From: Bicyclus anynana
Taxonomy: Eukaryota > Arthropoda > Insecta > Lepidoptera > Nymphalidae
Direction of reading: 5' to 3'
Assembly: GCF_947172395.1 (NCBI RefSeq)
Contig: NC_069092.1
Coordinates: 6,617,418 to 6,681,417, forward strand
Length of the DNA stretch: 64,000 bases
Shown here: positions 37,143 through 48,300 of the stretch, in pieces
Layout: each line of letters starts with the position of its first letter
Position numbering within the stretch: the stretch's first letter is position 1
Translations under genes and position numbers: made by a program
Notes under the pieces: generated by a model
Database searches by the model: none
Told to the model about the DNA's origin: nothing
The model's input: only the letters and a program-made list of their open reading frames with translations

Positions 37143-37855
37143 GTCATCATCATCATTATCAAACCATGTTCGGCACACTGTTGAGCACGAGTCTCCTCTC
37201 AGAATGAGAGGGGTTAGGCTTAATAGAAGAAAATTCTCAGCTAAGTATACTCCTCTCAGGTTTCCTCACGATGTTTTCCTTCACCGTATGAGACACACAG
37301 AGATGTGACTTATCTTAGATCTGAAAAGTATCTGAAATACAGACACAAGATACAAAATACGAATTTACATCTTGTATTTGAAATAATTTCCCGACAATAG
37401 GTATCGACTATTGTCGAAACCAAAAATTTAGTTAACGGATTTTACTTCATCAGACTTAGAAGGTGAAAATTCTCTAATTTCTCGAAGAAATAAACTTAAG
37501 TTCAAAATTTTTACTCGCTGATACTGTAGCTTTCTATTGATGGTATAATTTTTAAAATTGGTCCACTAGTTCAATTAAATGCTGTTTTCTTACAAAAGTA
37601 TTTGAAAGATAGATACTTATTTTGTATGTAGTACTTCTGATACCTTTTTAGAAAACTATTTGTATCTGGCATCTGAAATGCTTTTTTTTAAGTATCTTGC
37701 ATCTTGTATTTCAGATACTTTGTATAGCGTATATTATACATAACTGGGGACACGTAATATTTCATTCCTTAAAATGTACATAACGAAAAGTTAGAGGTGC
37801 AAGCCCCGGACCGGATTCGAACCTACGCCCTCCGAATCGAAGGCAGAGGTCTTAA
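37143..37855 (-). mobile_element. SINE B copy split by a hAT-like element
   Basis: 37143-37297 is the 3' half (GGCACACTGTTGAGCACGAG ... TTTTCCTTCACCGTATGAGA). 37747-37855 is the 5' half (GTTAGAGGTGCAAGCCCCGG ... CCTCCGAATCGAAGGCAGAG). The insertion lies between. Confidence 0.8.
37298..37746. mobile_element. Second hAT-like element, inserted in a SINE
   Basis: Starts CAGAGATGTGACTT, ends ATACATAACTG (a decayed match to CACATCTCTG), flanked by GAGACACA and GGGACACG (6 of 8 identical). The interior has the same alternating TTGTATTT/AAATACA style as the element at 21727. It splits SINE family B into 37143-37297 and 37747-37855. Confidence 0.7.
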
Positions 37856-37879
37856 CAAATCGTATATCGATAGGATCTC

Positions 37880-38040
37880 TCTCTGGCGCAAATGGCAGTA
37901 GGTACCTACTGTGGTTCTCAACGGAGAGGTCCTGGGTTCGATTCCGAGCTCGAGTCTGTGTAGGATTCCTGCCTTCCGAGCCGGTGGTAGTCTTTACAAA
38001 TCTGATCTCCTTGAAGGCGGTGCCAAAATTGTGATGCATT
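37880..38040 (+). mobile_element. tRNA-headed SINE D
   Basis: TGGCGCAAATGGCAGT (A-box-like) and GGTCCTGGGTTCGATTCC (B box), then a body unlike A-C (GAGCCGGTGGTAGTCTTTAC). Single recognisable copy; a related GGCACCGCCTTC piece lies at about 38140 in reverse. Confidence 0.6.
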
Positions 38041-38279
38041 AACTAAAGCCGATTAAATCATTAAATTTTAGGACTTAAAGACAATTCTTTCCCGAGGTTC
38101 TTTCAGAAACGGCTTTAATTAATAGGTACGTCACTGGCTTGGCACCGCCTTCAAAGTGATCAGAAGGTAGTACACACGGTGTTATTTTTCGCTTATTAGT
38201 TTATTTTTGTGATTTTGAAGTCGGTTAAATTTTTTTGTTAAAAAGATTTTTATAATTTCTAAATTGGCTCAGACATTGG

Positions 38280-38355
38280 TCGTAACTAGTTACCACCTTA
38301 CCAACGTAGACGAATTACCTAAGCCTGCTTCCATCTTAGACTGCATCGTCACTTA
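38280..38355 (+). mobile_element. SINE A fragment
   Basis: TAACTAGTTACCACCTTACC and GCCTGCTTCCATCTTAGACT joined across a deletion. Confidence 0.7.
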
Positions 38356-38667
38356 ACATCGCTTGAGATCGCTGATACTAATAGAACGGTCAAGTTCGTA
38401 TAGGCACAGTAGATATATCATAGGTATAACTTGTAATACTTAGTTAGTTTTAACGGTAACTTCGAATGTCTAAAATGACCGGACTATAACTTGTCATTCA
38501 ACAAAAAAAATATAAGTAGACCGTATACTTGTACATATGTATTCTGTGACCGTACCTACATAATTATAGATATATCTTTTATGCTTAATTGTGAACCGAT
38601 GAAAGGCTTTTATTTGAAAGACACGATCCAATTTCTACGCCCACGAAGTCGCTGTTGTAATATTTCT

Positions 38668-39002
38668 AACCAGCGGACGCCCGCGACTTCGTCCGCGTGG
38701 AATTTAGTTTTTCAGAAATCCCTCGGGAATCATGGATTTTTCCAGGATAAAAAGTAGCCTATGTGTTAATCTATGCTATAATATATCTCAATTCTCGAGT
38801 CATGAAAGTGTAACAAACATTCATATCATCAAAATAATCAGTTTCCGCAAATCTCGGGAAAATCATGGAATTTTACGGGATAAAAAGTAGCTTATGTGTT
38901 AATCCAGAGTATTTCTATTCCAAATTTCAGTCAAATCGCTTCAGTAGTAGCAAACATCCAAACATCCATACAAACTTTCGCGTTTATAATATTAGTAGGA
39001 TA
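38668..39002 (-). mobile_element. GAAGTCGC repeat, two overlapping copies
   Basis: AACCAGCGGACGCCCGCGAC at the left; the CGGGA-TCATGGA-TTT... block occurs twice (about 38725 and 38855), and the right end is ACTTTCGCGTTTATAATATT. Confidence 0.7.
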
Positions 39003-39640
39003 TGCCTACAAAGAGACCTAGGTATGTACCTACTACATATCTATCTTTATATTCTGTATTTACCTACTCAAATTTTATTTAGGCAAGAATGCCCACATGT
39101 CGGCTTTTACGACATTAAATCCCATTATCCCTCACCCTCTTGTACATAAGCCATTTCATCCGATGGGGTCAATGCCTCAATAGCTAAGGGTCCAAAAACG
39201 AAATGGGAAAATATGAGTTTCGTGGACTGATTAGTTCTGGTTTACGCGATCCGCCATAAAAGGTACGTTAAACACTAATTTGAGATTTACGATATCATAA
39301 ATCAATGCTGTTTGGTTTTGTTGTGATAAAGATTCCTCTGAGACACGAGTTATTGATACCGGTGAATCATATTCGCATCGTAATAAAATAGAGTTTTTGT
39401 TGTGTTTTTACAAAACCACAGACTAAATAATAGTAAAAACATCAAAACTATACACATAGCAATGATGGATTCATTTCATCGTGAAAAACTGTTTCTCTAT
39501 TTCATGGAAAAACGCTGAATCGATTTAAATGAATTTTATGTACATATAGGTACCCACAGATAAATAGGATCCGCAAAATAAAAATAATAATGGGATGAAA
39601 GGGATTTACATAAAAAACAACGATCGCTATGATAAACGTC

Positions 39641-39693
39641 TGTCACTTTTAATATAGCAATCCATCTTATGGATTGCTATGTTAAAAGTGACA
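39641..39693. repeat. 24-bp hairpin, 5-nt loop, one mismatch
   Basis: TGTCACTTTTAATATAGCAA... pairs with TGGATTGCTATGTTAAAAGT... Compact and stem-like. Confidence 0.92.
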
Positions 39694-39978
39694 GGTTTGT
39701 GATTTACAAGTTTGTGATTATTTATCTTGAGACAGCGACCGATACTAATGAGATTTAGCGAAAGATTCTTTGGGTTTGTTTGTGTATTACTGTATATTTG
39801 TTTAAACAGGCTAATCTCTGTAACTACCAGCCAGGCAGACTGACTTATGAGTAGTGACATCACTAACATTGACATAGGCTTACTTTTAGGAGGAATGGGG
39901 GGAAAAATTTTAAATTCAAAGAGTTTTCTAGGTGGATGTAGTCGCGGGCATCTGCGAGTAGGTATCTACCAGCAAATA

Positions 39979-40141
39979 GCCTCAATAGCTCAACGGTAAG
40001 AGCGGTCGAACTCATCACCGAGGGTTGGTGGTTCGGTCCCCGCCCCGTTGGTCTATTGTCGTACCCACTCCTAATAGTCTTTCCCGACTAGTTGAAGGGG
40101 AATGGGAATATTGATCATATTTAAAAGATATGACAAATATT
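39979..40141 (+). mobile_element. SINE C (third tRNA-headed family)
   Basis: ATAGCTCAACGGTAAGAGCG is an A box and GTGGTTCGGTCCCC a B box, followed by a shared body (GGTCTATTGTCGTACCCACT ... TTTCCCGACTAGTTG). Confidence 0.85.
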
Positions 40142-40445
40142 CTTTTAAAAAATACCCAGCGGTCTCGTTGCCTTCATGCGGATCATGAGATCTTGTGTTC
40201 CACTTGTGGGTCAGGTTGTGAAAAATTCAGTAGGTTTTCTGTCTATCGACGAACTAGCCGGCACTCTGCAATTTTACCCGCATAGTTCCCGTTCCTGTGG
40301 GATTACGATGATAAAATATGCCTATTGCCTATGATACTCACAAATAATGCGGCTTTCTAGTGGTAAAAAATCCCAAATCGGTTCTGTAGATCCAGATTTT
40401 CCCTTGCAACATCACAAACCATCTATATATCTCTGAATAATATTA

Positions 40446-40640
40446 CTAGCGGACGCGCGCGACTTCGTCCACGTGGAATCCAGTTTTTCATTCTGCGGAA
40501 ACCATGGATTTTTGAAGAAATTGTAGCCTTTGTGTTAATCCAGAGTAAAATCTATTTCCATTGCAAATTTCAGCCAAATCGCTTCAGTAGCCGCAGCGCA
40601 GAGGAACAAACATATAGGTACACACTTACGCACTTATAAT
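40446..40640 (-). mobile_element. GAAGTCGC repeat copy
   Basis: ACTAGCGGACGCGCGCGACT at the left, AAATTTCAGCCAAATCGCTT in the body. A more diverged relative lies just upstream at 40245-40400. Confidence 0.7.
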
Positions 40641-40682
40641 GCCTTTATAATATTAATGTCAGGTGATAAAGTATAATGTTGA

Positions 40683-41003
40683 CGGCCTCCGTGGCGCAGT
40701 GGTATGCGCGGTGGATTTACAAGACGGAGGTCCTGTGTTCGATCTCCGACTGGGTCCATTGTAGTTTTCTTAATTGGTTCAGGTCTGGCTGGTGGGAGGC
40801 TTCGGCCGTGGCTAGTTACCACAAAGACGTACCGCCAAGCGATTTAGCGTTCCGGTACGATGTCGTGTAGAAACCGAAAGAGGTGTGGACTTTCCTCCTC
40901 CTAACAAGTTAGTCCGCTTCCATCTGAGATTGCATCATCACTTACCATCAGGTGATTTGTATTGTACTTAGTCAAGGGCTAACTTGTAAAGAATAAAAAA
41001 AAA
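40683..41003 (+). mobile_element. SINE A, full length
   Basis: Head CGGCCTCCGTGGCGCAGTGG with A box (TGGCGCAGTGGTATGC) and a B-box-like TGTTCGATCTC, the conserved body, and the tail AACTTGTAAAGAATAAAAAA. Best complete copy for defining the family (about 320 bp). Confidence 0.92.
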
Positions 41004-41609
41004 GTGTAGAACAATTCATAGTAGCAGTAGCACTTTGATATTGAGAAGTTAGTGGAGCTAGGCCCGTAGTAAAAGCAATGTATTATAGGTACCATAGATC
41101 TGAAGTCCTTGTTATTTACGCCTGCCTTTCGATTCCCTACTTCCCAAATATGTAGGTATACAATACAATACTATGTGACATAAAATTTATGGTTCCACGT
41201 CTATAGGCAAGCATTATGCACGGCATGCAATTTTCTTACCGATCTTTATTCGGTTTTTATTGCCGTCTACTTGAGTAATGAAAAACTATTAAAGTGGCCG
41301 TGTGGGGATAAACCGTCGGTCGTTGCGACCTTACATTTTTATTATAGCCCGACGAATAGCGCGCCGCAATTTTTATGCCCCCGCCAATTCCATGATATGT
41401 GACGAGGGAACCAACTTATTCGAATGTATTCTTGTGTACCTACATATAGTTGATAAGTAAGAATTTAAAGCAGATGTTTAGGTAGGTATACATAATATAT
41501 AACCTACATAAGTGGCTTTATCATAACAATTTACTCTCATCATTAGTAATAATAATTGCCTAATAGTCTATTTTCAAGATACAAAAAATATATCTATTTC
41601 AATTAATTT

Positions 41610-41700
41610 ATATCGTCGGGGCTAAAAAGACCCATTATATACGATTTATTTTAATGCACGAGCTGTAAGGCCAGAGCATTAAGTAGAATGTTAGAACGGG
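41610..41700 (-). mobile_element. Diverged reverse copy of the 13150 MITE family
   Basis: GGGGCTAAAAAGACCCAT and GCACGAGCTGTAAGGCC are reverse-complement matches to the family body. No terminal repeats remain. Confidence 0.55.
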
Positions 41701-43484
41701 TTTAGCCCCGCGTGTTATATTCAACTTTTCACTACGATTGCGAGTGCGAGAAACTGAAATAATACAGTACAGTCCTACCTATTCAATGTTTTATTTTAAT
41801 AATACGTTTGGAACCCTAAAATAATATAAAATTAAATGTACAAATGCTACAATTTTGGATGTTAAAAAGATCTTATCTTCTATATACTAAAGGACCTGTT
41901 TATATCGGTTACCCATCTTTGCCTTAGTTCATGATTTTTGAGAATCTGAAAAATAATAAAATACAAATTATTTATAACAACTTTAACAATGTATTTTTAA
42001 CCCTGTTGCTAATCAAAGTTTTTTTTTTCAGATTTATTTTATAGTTTTTGAGATATCCACGGACCAACTTACGAACACTTATGTCCATTGACACATGTTT
42101 AGAAGCTAAGATGTATTTGAGTAACTTGATTGGATCCATTGGTTTTAAAATAGTATTAGGTACATGTAAAATTAACGAAATCTTATCCCGACCATCGACT
42201 TCCCATCAAAACTTTGAAATTCAAAATCACTACTATAGGTTTAACAAACTTCAACATCGTTAGAATTATCTCAAACCAACATAATTCCCGGAAAATCCAT
42301 ATTAAATTTTAAGAATTGTACATTCAATAATTGTATTTTCAAATAAAAGTTCTGAATTGTACTAGGTACTTGGTTTAATTCCCGTGCATTATTTGAGAAA
42401 AGTACTATACAAGCCTTGGCCGCTGGACTTACGTATGACTTACAATTGACAGAATAGATGTCATCATGCAAAATATGTCTAACGTCTTTACGCAATGACT
42501 AAAATACCTAGGTATATCTATCTTGCTTAAGGTAGCTTTCTTTATGTTAAAAAGGTTAAGAAATTATTTTTCACTACTCTTGCTCAAAAACACTGTCATA
42601 TTACCACTCCACAGCGGGGCTAAACAAGCATATTAGCCTCTAGGGGCTAAAGTAATTTTGTTTTTTTAATTCTTGTCTATTACGAGTACTAGCCAAGTAC
42701 TAGCCTACTATAAAACGGAGGAGGTTTTATTCGAAAGTAGAATCATTATAGGTAAGGCGCCGATCGTTTTGAAAAATAAATAAAAAACTTTAAATTGGAA
42801 TGAAATGCACCGTTCTTGTCAGTGGAATGCGTTTATTTTTTTATTTAATTTTATTGAGTTGCGAATAGAGCGAGATTTGAAGACATGGGACATCCTTTAC
42901 GGTGTGATACCTTTGCCTTTTTCTCATATGAAAAAAATAAAATTAAAAAGCGAGAATTTAAAAAAAATTGGCGTGAATAGGTAATACACACTTGATTTTT
43001 TTCAGAAATTCATTGTAAATTTGTGACGGTAACTTACATATTTCTCAACAATAATTGTTATTGTTGTCTTCATCTAGTGATATTATTGTTGTCTTCATCT
43101 AGTAATATGGTAATCTTAATTTGGAGATGGATAAAATTTTCAATCTGTTACCATCAAAGTCGAGACGCATTTACTTAAATACTTACTTACGATACCTACG
43201 AATACCTACGAAAAATTTAATAAGTGGAGAAAACAATAACGAATGGATTTACTTACGAAAGGAGTTATTTAAACTATTATCTCTCACGTCTACCTCACAT
43301 TCATTATTCATCTTCACAGTAGTCGGAAATTATGTTACCGGGTAAAAACATCTCCCTTAATATCCAAAATTGCAGACTTTGTACATTTAATTTTCAATTA
43401 AAATAAATCATTGAACATTGTACCTACTAAACTATTTTATTTTCTCGCAATCGTAGTGAAAAGCAGAGTGTAACACGTGGGACT

Positions 43485-43612
43485 AAACCCATTATAAACT
43501 CGGTTTCTATTTAGGCGGCCCTCGACTTACGTCTCGGGCCCTAAAAATACCTCGTATATAGCTATATATATAGCTACCTCGTATTTTAGCCCCTTGTATA
43601 ACAATCTACTAT
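43485..43612 (+). mobile_element. Second copy of the 13150 MITE family
   Basis: Shares AAACTCGGTTTCTATTTAG, a CTTACG-CTCGGGCCCT block and the right end TTGTATAACAATCTACTATT with 13150-13277. The left end has been lost, and a TATATAGCTATATATATAGC insertion is present. Confidence 0.75.
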
Positions 43613-44193
43613 TGTTTAGGTATTCTTTCAAAAAATAAATCGTATACCTAATCTGACGTAAAATGCCAGAGGTCCACTACTAATACTATTGTCAAAGATT
43701 TACCCCATACCCACAGATTAATCAATAATATACAGATGGAGCGTACGGAATACGACGGCGTCGCATACGTACTAAATTCAAAATTCAAAAACGACATACA
43801 TTCTCGAGTCAGTAGGTACGACACGAAGCGTCGCATCAGTAATTTTCCGTATTATTAAAAAACTGTTTACAAAAACTAAAGAAATAAGATTATACGTAAT
43901 TGTTGTTAAGTGTTATATTTTGAAATACAAATTATGAAAAAAGTTAATATAAGCAATTGTCAAGGAGACGCGTGACATTTGTTTTTTTTTAATGGCTTAC
44001 ACCGGCTTCAGTGCGTATGCTTGTGAAGACTCATTCTGGTTACTCTGAATCCATACCTTATTGATTTACCTCTATGATTTTACATACTTACTGTTTACCT
44101 GCTAGTTTTAATTGTTCTGTGTGTATTACCATGATCATTTTAATTACGAATTAGGATACACAAATAAAAAACATAAAAATGGGATATATAGTT

Positions 44194-44267
44194 ATTTATT
44201 TTTTCTTCGTTTAACTTAATAGAAATGCATCGTTTTGAATAGTTATCTTAGTGCCACTTATTTTATT
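44194..44267 (-). terminator. Candidate polyadenylation signals of the zinc-finger gene
   Basis: On the minus strand AATAAA lies at 44267-44262 and again at 44200-44195, about 290 and 357 bases after the stop codon. The 3' UTR between has no other feature. Which signal is used cannot be told. Confidence 0.45.
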
Positions 44268-44556
44268 TGTCGACTTACACGAATTGAAAGAAAAAAAATC
44301 TGCACGGAAACGTAGCCGGGGTCAAGACGTACTTATCTTCTTCTTAAAAAACAAAGTCGACGGGAAAAATCATCGTAAAAATACACCATGATAAAAGCAT
44401 GAGAATAAAAGAAATTGCATTCGTTTAAATCACATAATTATGCACATCACAAAAAAAATTGTTACTCTTGCGTTGTGATGGGACGAAAGAGTGGGAAAAG
44501 ACAAAGTTATCTCGTTAGGTATCTTAGAACGTAACGAGTAACGAACACACACAGAA

Positions 44557-45398
44557 TTACACATGTGTTGTTGTTGACCCCGCCAGTGTGTGGGTGTGTG
44601 TTACAGTGTCGCCAGCGTGCTTGCGCATGTGCAGCTGGAGAGAACGCTTCACTTTGCATTTGTATTCACATTTGTTGCAAGAATAAGGCTTGTCACTGTT
44701 GTGAGTTTGCATATGTCTCACTAGGCTACAGTTTGATGCACATTTAAACTCACATAGCGTACAAAAATAAGGCTTCTCACCAGTGTGAGTTCGCATATGA
44801 TCCGCAAAGTGGTGTTTTTGAGAACTTTTATAATCGCATAAGTTACAAGAATAAGGCTTCTCACCTGTGTGATTTCGCAAATGATTCACTAAATGCTCTT
44901 TTCGAGCACATTTGTACTCGCACAAGTTACAAGAATAAGGCTTCTCACCAGTGTGGGATCGCATATGTTTCACTAAGCCACTTTTTCTAGCACTTTTGTA
45001 TTCGCAAAGATTACAAGAATGAGGCTTCTCGCCAGTGTGAGTTCGCATATGATACACTAAATCAATTTTTTGAACACATTTGCAATCACATATGTTACAA
45101 GAATAAGGCTTCTCACCAGTGTGAGATCGCATATGTTTCATTAAGTGCTCTTTTTGGGAACATTTGTACTTGCACACGTCACAAGAATAAGGCTTCTCAC
45201 CAGTGTGAGATCGCATATGACGCACTAAGTGCTCTTTTTGAGCACCTTCGTACTTGCACAAGTTACAAGAATAAGGCTTTTTTTTCTCACCAGTGTGAGG
45301 ATTAATGTCTGTCTTCGCTTTGTTGCTGTCATTTATGGTACGTTTTCTTACACCTTTATTAAATGTATCGCCTTCTTTAGGTGCAGCCAAAGGAATAC
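44557..45398 (-). CDS. Zinc-finger gene exon 7 (eight tandem C2H2 fingers, stop)
   Basis: 842 bp after the acceptor CTCATTACAG; stop codon at 44557-44559. Eight fingers with TGEKP linkers and 28-residue periodicity. They are highly similar to one another (YSCNLCEYK... [10 protein letters not shown]), which implies recent internal duplication. The seventh linker is NSDKP rather than TGEKP. Before finger 1 the linker reads HTGEKKKPY, with two extra residues, as if a preceding finger had been lost. Specificity positions in the helices differ between fingers (for example QKEHLVR, QKIDLVY, RKSGLVK). Confidence 0.93.
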
Positions 45399-48300
45399 CT
45401 GTAATGAGAAGATATTTTCATTATCTTCTTGAAGTTCAATAATAGCAGTCATAAATGCTCATGGACGGCGTGTGCAGCTACTATTCGTACGAGATCCGGT
45501 ATAAGAAATATATACCCTCATCTGGTTATCATTTATTTGGAATAATAAATAAATGATTGCATCAGATCCCAACAACAGAGACTACAAAAGTGGAGTGTAC
45601 AACTATACAACGCAACATGGCGACTACTCGTTTACATTAATTTATTCTAGAATATTTACAAAGGTTTGATTAAAATGTATAAAACAATTAAAATTTTTGT
45701 TAATTGTCTAGCTAGTACCATACCATAGAATATTATAAAGTACAAGATAGTACACAGTGAATAACGACCTAAGGATACAAATTTTATAGAAGGGTTCAGT
45801 TCCTATTATTAAATACATAATTTAAAATGATACTATTAAGTCGCTAGTCACTTACTGTAAGGTTGAGCCAAGTGTGTTGAGGAGTGACAGTCATCAGCCA
45901 GGCTCTGATCTGCAGAACTGTAAAGTGCACAAGTGTGAGAATGTATACAGATAGTAGAGTAGTGTTCAACACTACTAGAGTGTACTGACTTGTGCTCAAT
46001 GAGGTGCGCCGAGTGCCAGCTAGAGCTCACAGCTGTACGAGGCTCACACACTTGTGACGTCACACATTCACTGTCAGCATCGCTGTTCTGTCAGACACAA
46101 AGACGAGAAATTGAGTCCCCACAACACGATAACATATTACCTGTACATTGAACAATGAACATATACACCGCGAAGTTTCCTTTGTCTTAAAACGGAATAC
46201 CACATTATGTACCCAATGTATCATCATCATCATCATCATCATATCAGCCGATGGACGTCCACTGCAGGACATAGGCCTTTTGTAGGGACTTCCAAACATC
46301 ACGATACTGAGCCGCCTGCATCCAGCGAATCCCTGCGACTCGCTTGATGTCGTCAGTCCACCTGGTGGGGGGTCGGCCAACACTGCGCTTACTAGTGCGG
46401 GGTCGCCATTCCAGCACTTTGGGACCCCAACGTCCATCGGCTCTTCGAACTATGTGCCCCGCCCATTGCCACTTCAGCTTCGCAACTCGTTGAGCTATGT
46501 CGGTGACTTTGGTTCTTCTGCGGATCTCCTCATTTCTGATTCGATCACGCAGAGATACTCCTAACATAGCTCGTTCCATCGCCCGCTGTGTGACTCTAAG
46601 CCTTCTTATGAGGCCCATAGTTAGCGACCAAGTCTCGGAACCATAGGTCATCACTGGCAACACGCACTGTTCGAAGACTTTTGTCTTCAGGCACTGAGGA
46701 ATTTCGGACGAAAAGATGTCGCGAAGCTTCCCGAATGCAGCCCAGCCGAGTTGGATTCGACGGTTCACCTCTTTCTCGAAATTGGACCTACCTAACTGGA
46801 TCATATGTCCTAGGTATATGTATTCGTCTACAATTTCGAGTGCAGCGTTCTCAACTATAACTGGGTGGAGCGATACATGAGCATTACACATTATTTTTGT
46901 TTTGCCCATGTTCATTTTCAGGCCCACCTGTTGAGAGACGCTGCTGAGGTCATTGAGCATGGTACTAAGGTCATCCAGAGTCTGTGCCATGATGACTACA
47001 TCATCCGCGAACCGCAGTTGAGTGATGTACTCGCCATTGATGTTGATGCCAAGTCCGCTCCAGTCCAGAAGCTTAAAGACGTCTTCCAGTGCGGCGGTAA
47101 ATAGCTTCGGAGAGATCACATCTCCCTGACGCACTCCTCGCTGCAACTGGATTGGCCTCGTAGTCTGATCCTGAATACGGACTGACATAGTGGCGTTTTC
47201 GTACAAGCACTTCAACGCTTGGATATACCTGTAATCAATTCGGCATCTCTGCAATGACCTTAGCACAGCCCAGGTTTCCACCGAATCGAAGGCTTTCTCA
47301 TAGTCCACAAACGCTAAGCAAAGTGGCTGGTTATACTCGTGAGTCTTCTGTATAACCTGCCGCAGCGTATGGATGTGGTCTATGGTACTAAAGCCTTTTC
47401 GGAAACCGGCTTGTTCGGGAGGCTGGAAGTCGTCAAACCTATTAGCGAGACGATTCGTAATGACTCTCGAGAACAATTTGTAAACATGGCTTAGCAGCGA
47501 GATGGGTCTGTAATTCTTCAACAAGGTGTTGTCACCTTTTTTGAAGAACAGAACCACCACGCTCCTATGCCACGCCTCAGGCGTCGTGCCCTCGTGAATG
47601 ACAGAATTGAACAATCGCTGAAGGACTTTAAGTATCGGTTTTCCACCCGCTTTCAGGAGTTCTGCTGTGATTCCGTCCTCACCTGGCGCCTTATTGTTCT
47701 TCAGGTGTTTGAGAGCCACACTAATCTCGTATAGGCTGACGTCCGGGATATCTTCGGTATAGTGTCGGGTCAACTTGGCTCTGGGGTCTTTAGCCAAATT
47801 GGCAACAGGCTGCTGAGTAGTCGTGTATAGCTGTCCATAGAACTTCTCGACCTCACTTAGTAACTCGGGCTTGGAAGAAATTAGATTACCGTGTTCGGTC
47901 TTCAAACGCGTCAGCTGCCTCTGTCCAATAGACAGATCTCTGGCGAAAACTTTCGAGCCTCGATTATTTTCAATCGCATTTTTGATACGCTCGGTATTGA
48001 AATTTCGCAAGTCGCTGGTTTGCGACTTAGAGATCTGTCTACTGATTTGTCGGTATTTTGACGCATCTGCTGAAGACTGTAATCTCATTTCTTGCCTCTC
48101 TTCCATGAGTTTAAGTGTTTGGTCCGAGAACTTTTTGGTTCTTTTCGCACGGTGGGTCTTATAGAACTTAGACCCAACGGAATGGACAGTTTCCACGAAC
48201 CTGTTGTTCAGATCGTCCACAGTTTCGCAATTTGCTAGGCAATCAAAGCGGTTCTGCAGTTCTAGTTGAAAGGACTCGGGGTTTTGAATATGGGCACGAG

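Larger units (their letters stand above)
41004..44190. other. No gene seen; island at 41200-41420
   Basis: 41200-41420 is complex (CCGTCGGTCGTTGCGACC, several TTTTTAT caudal-like sites). The rest is AT-rich plus the MITE copies at 41610 and 43485. Confidence 0.45.

Noticed and set aside
39979..40055. Possible tRNA gene (A and B boxes present)
   Set aside because: The cloverleaf is not complete, and the same sequence with the same downstream body recurs at 60471 and 59785, so it is a SINE head.
45848..46063. Exon 6 as a separate small gene
   Set aside because: It has no ATG at a useful place, while its splice sites and phases fit exactly between exons 5 and 7 of the zinc-finger gene.
46060..46437. 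125-codon frame, minus strand
   Set aside because: Overlaps the C-terminal part of the LINE frame in another phase and includes a Met run from the ATG tail; a shadow.
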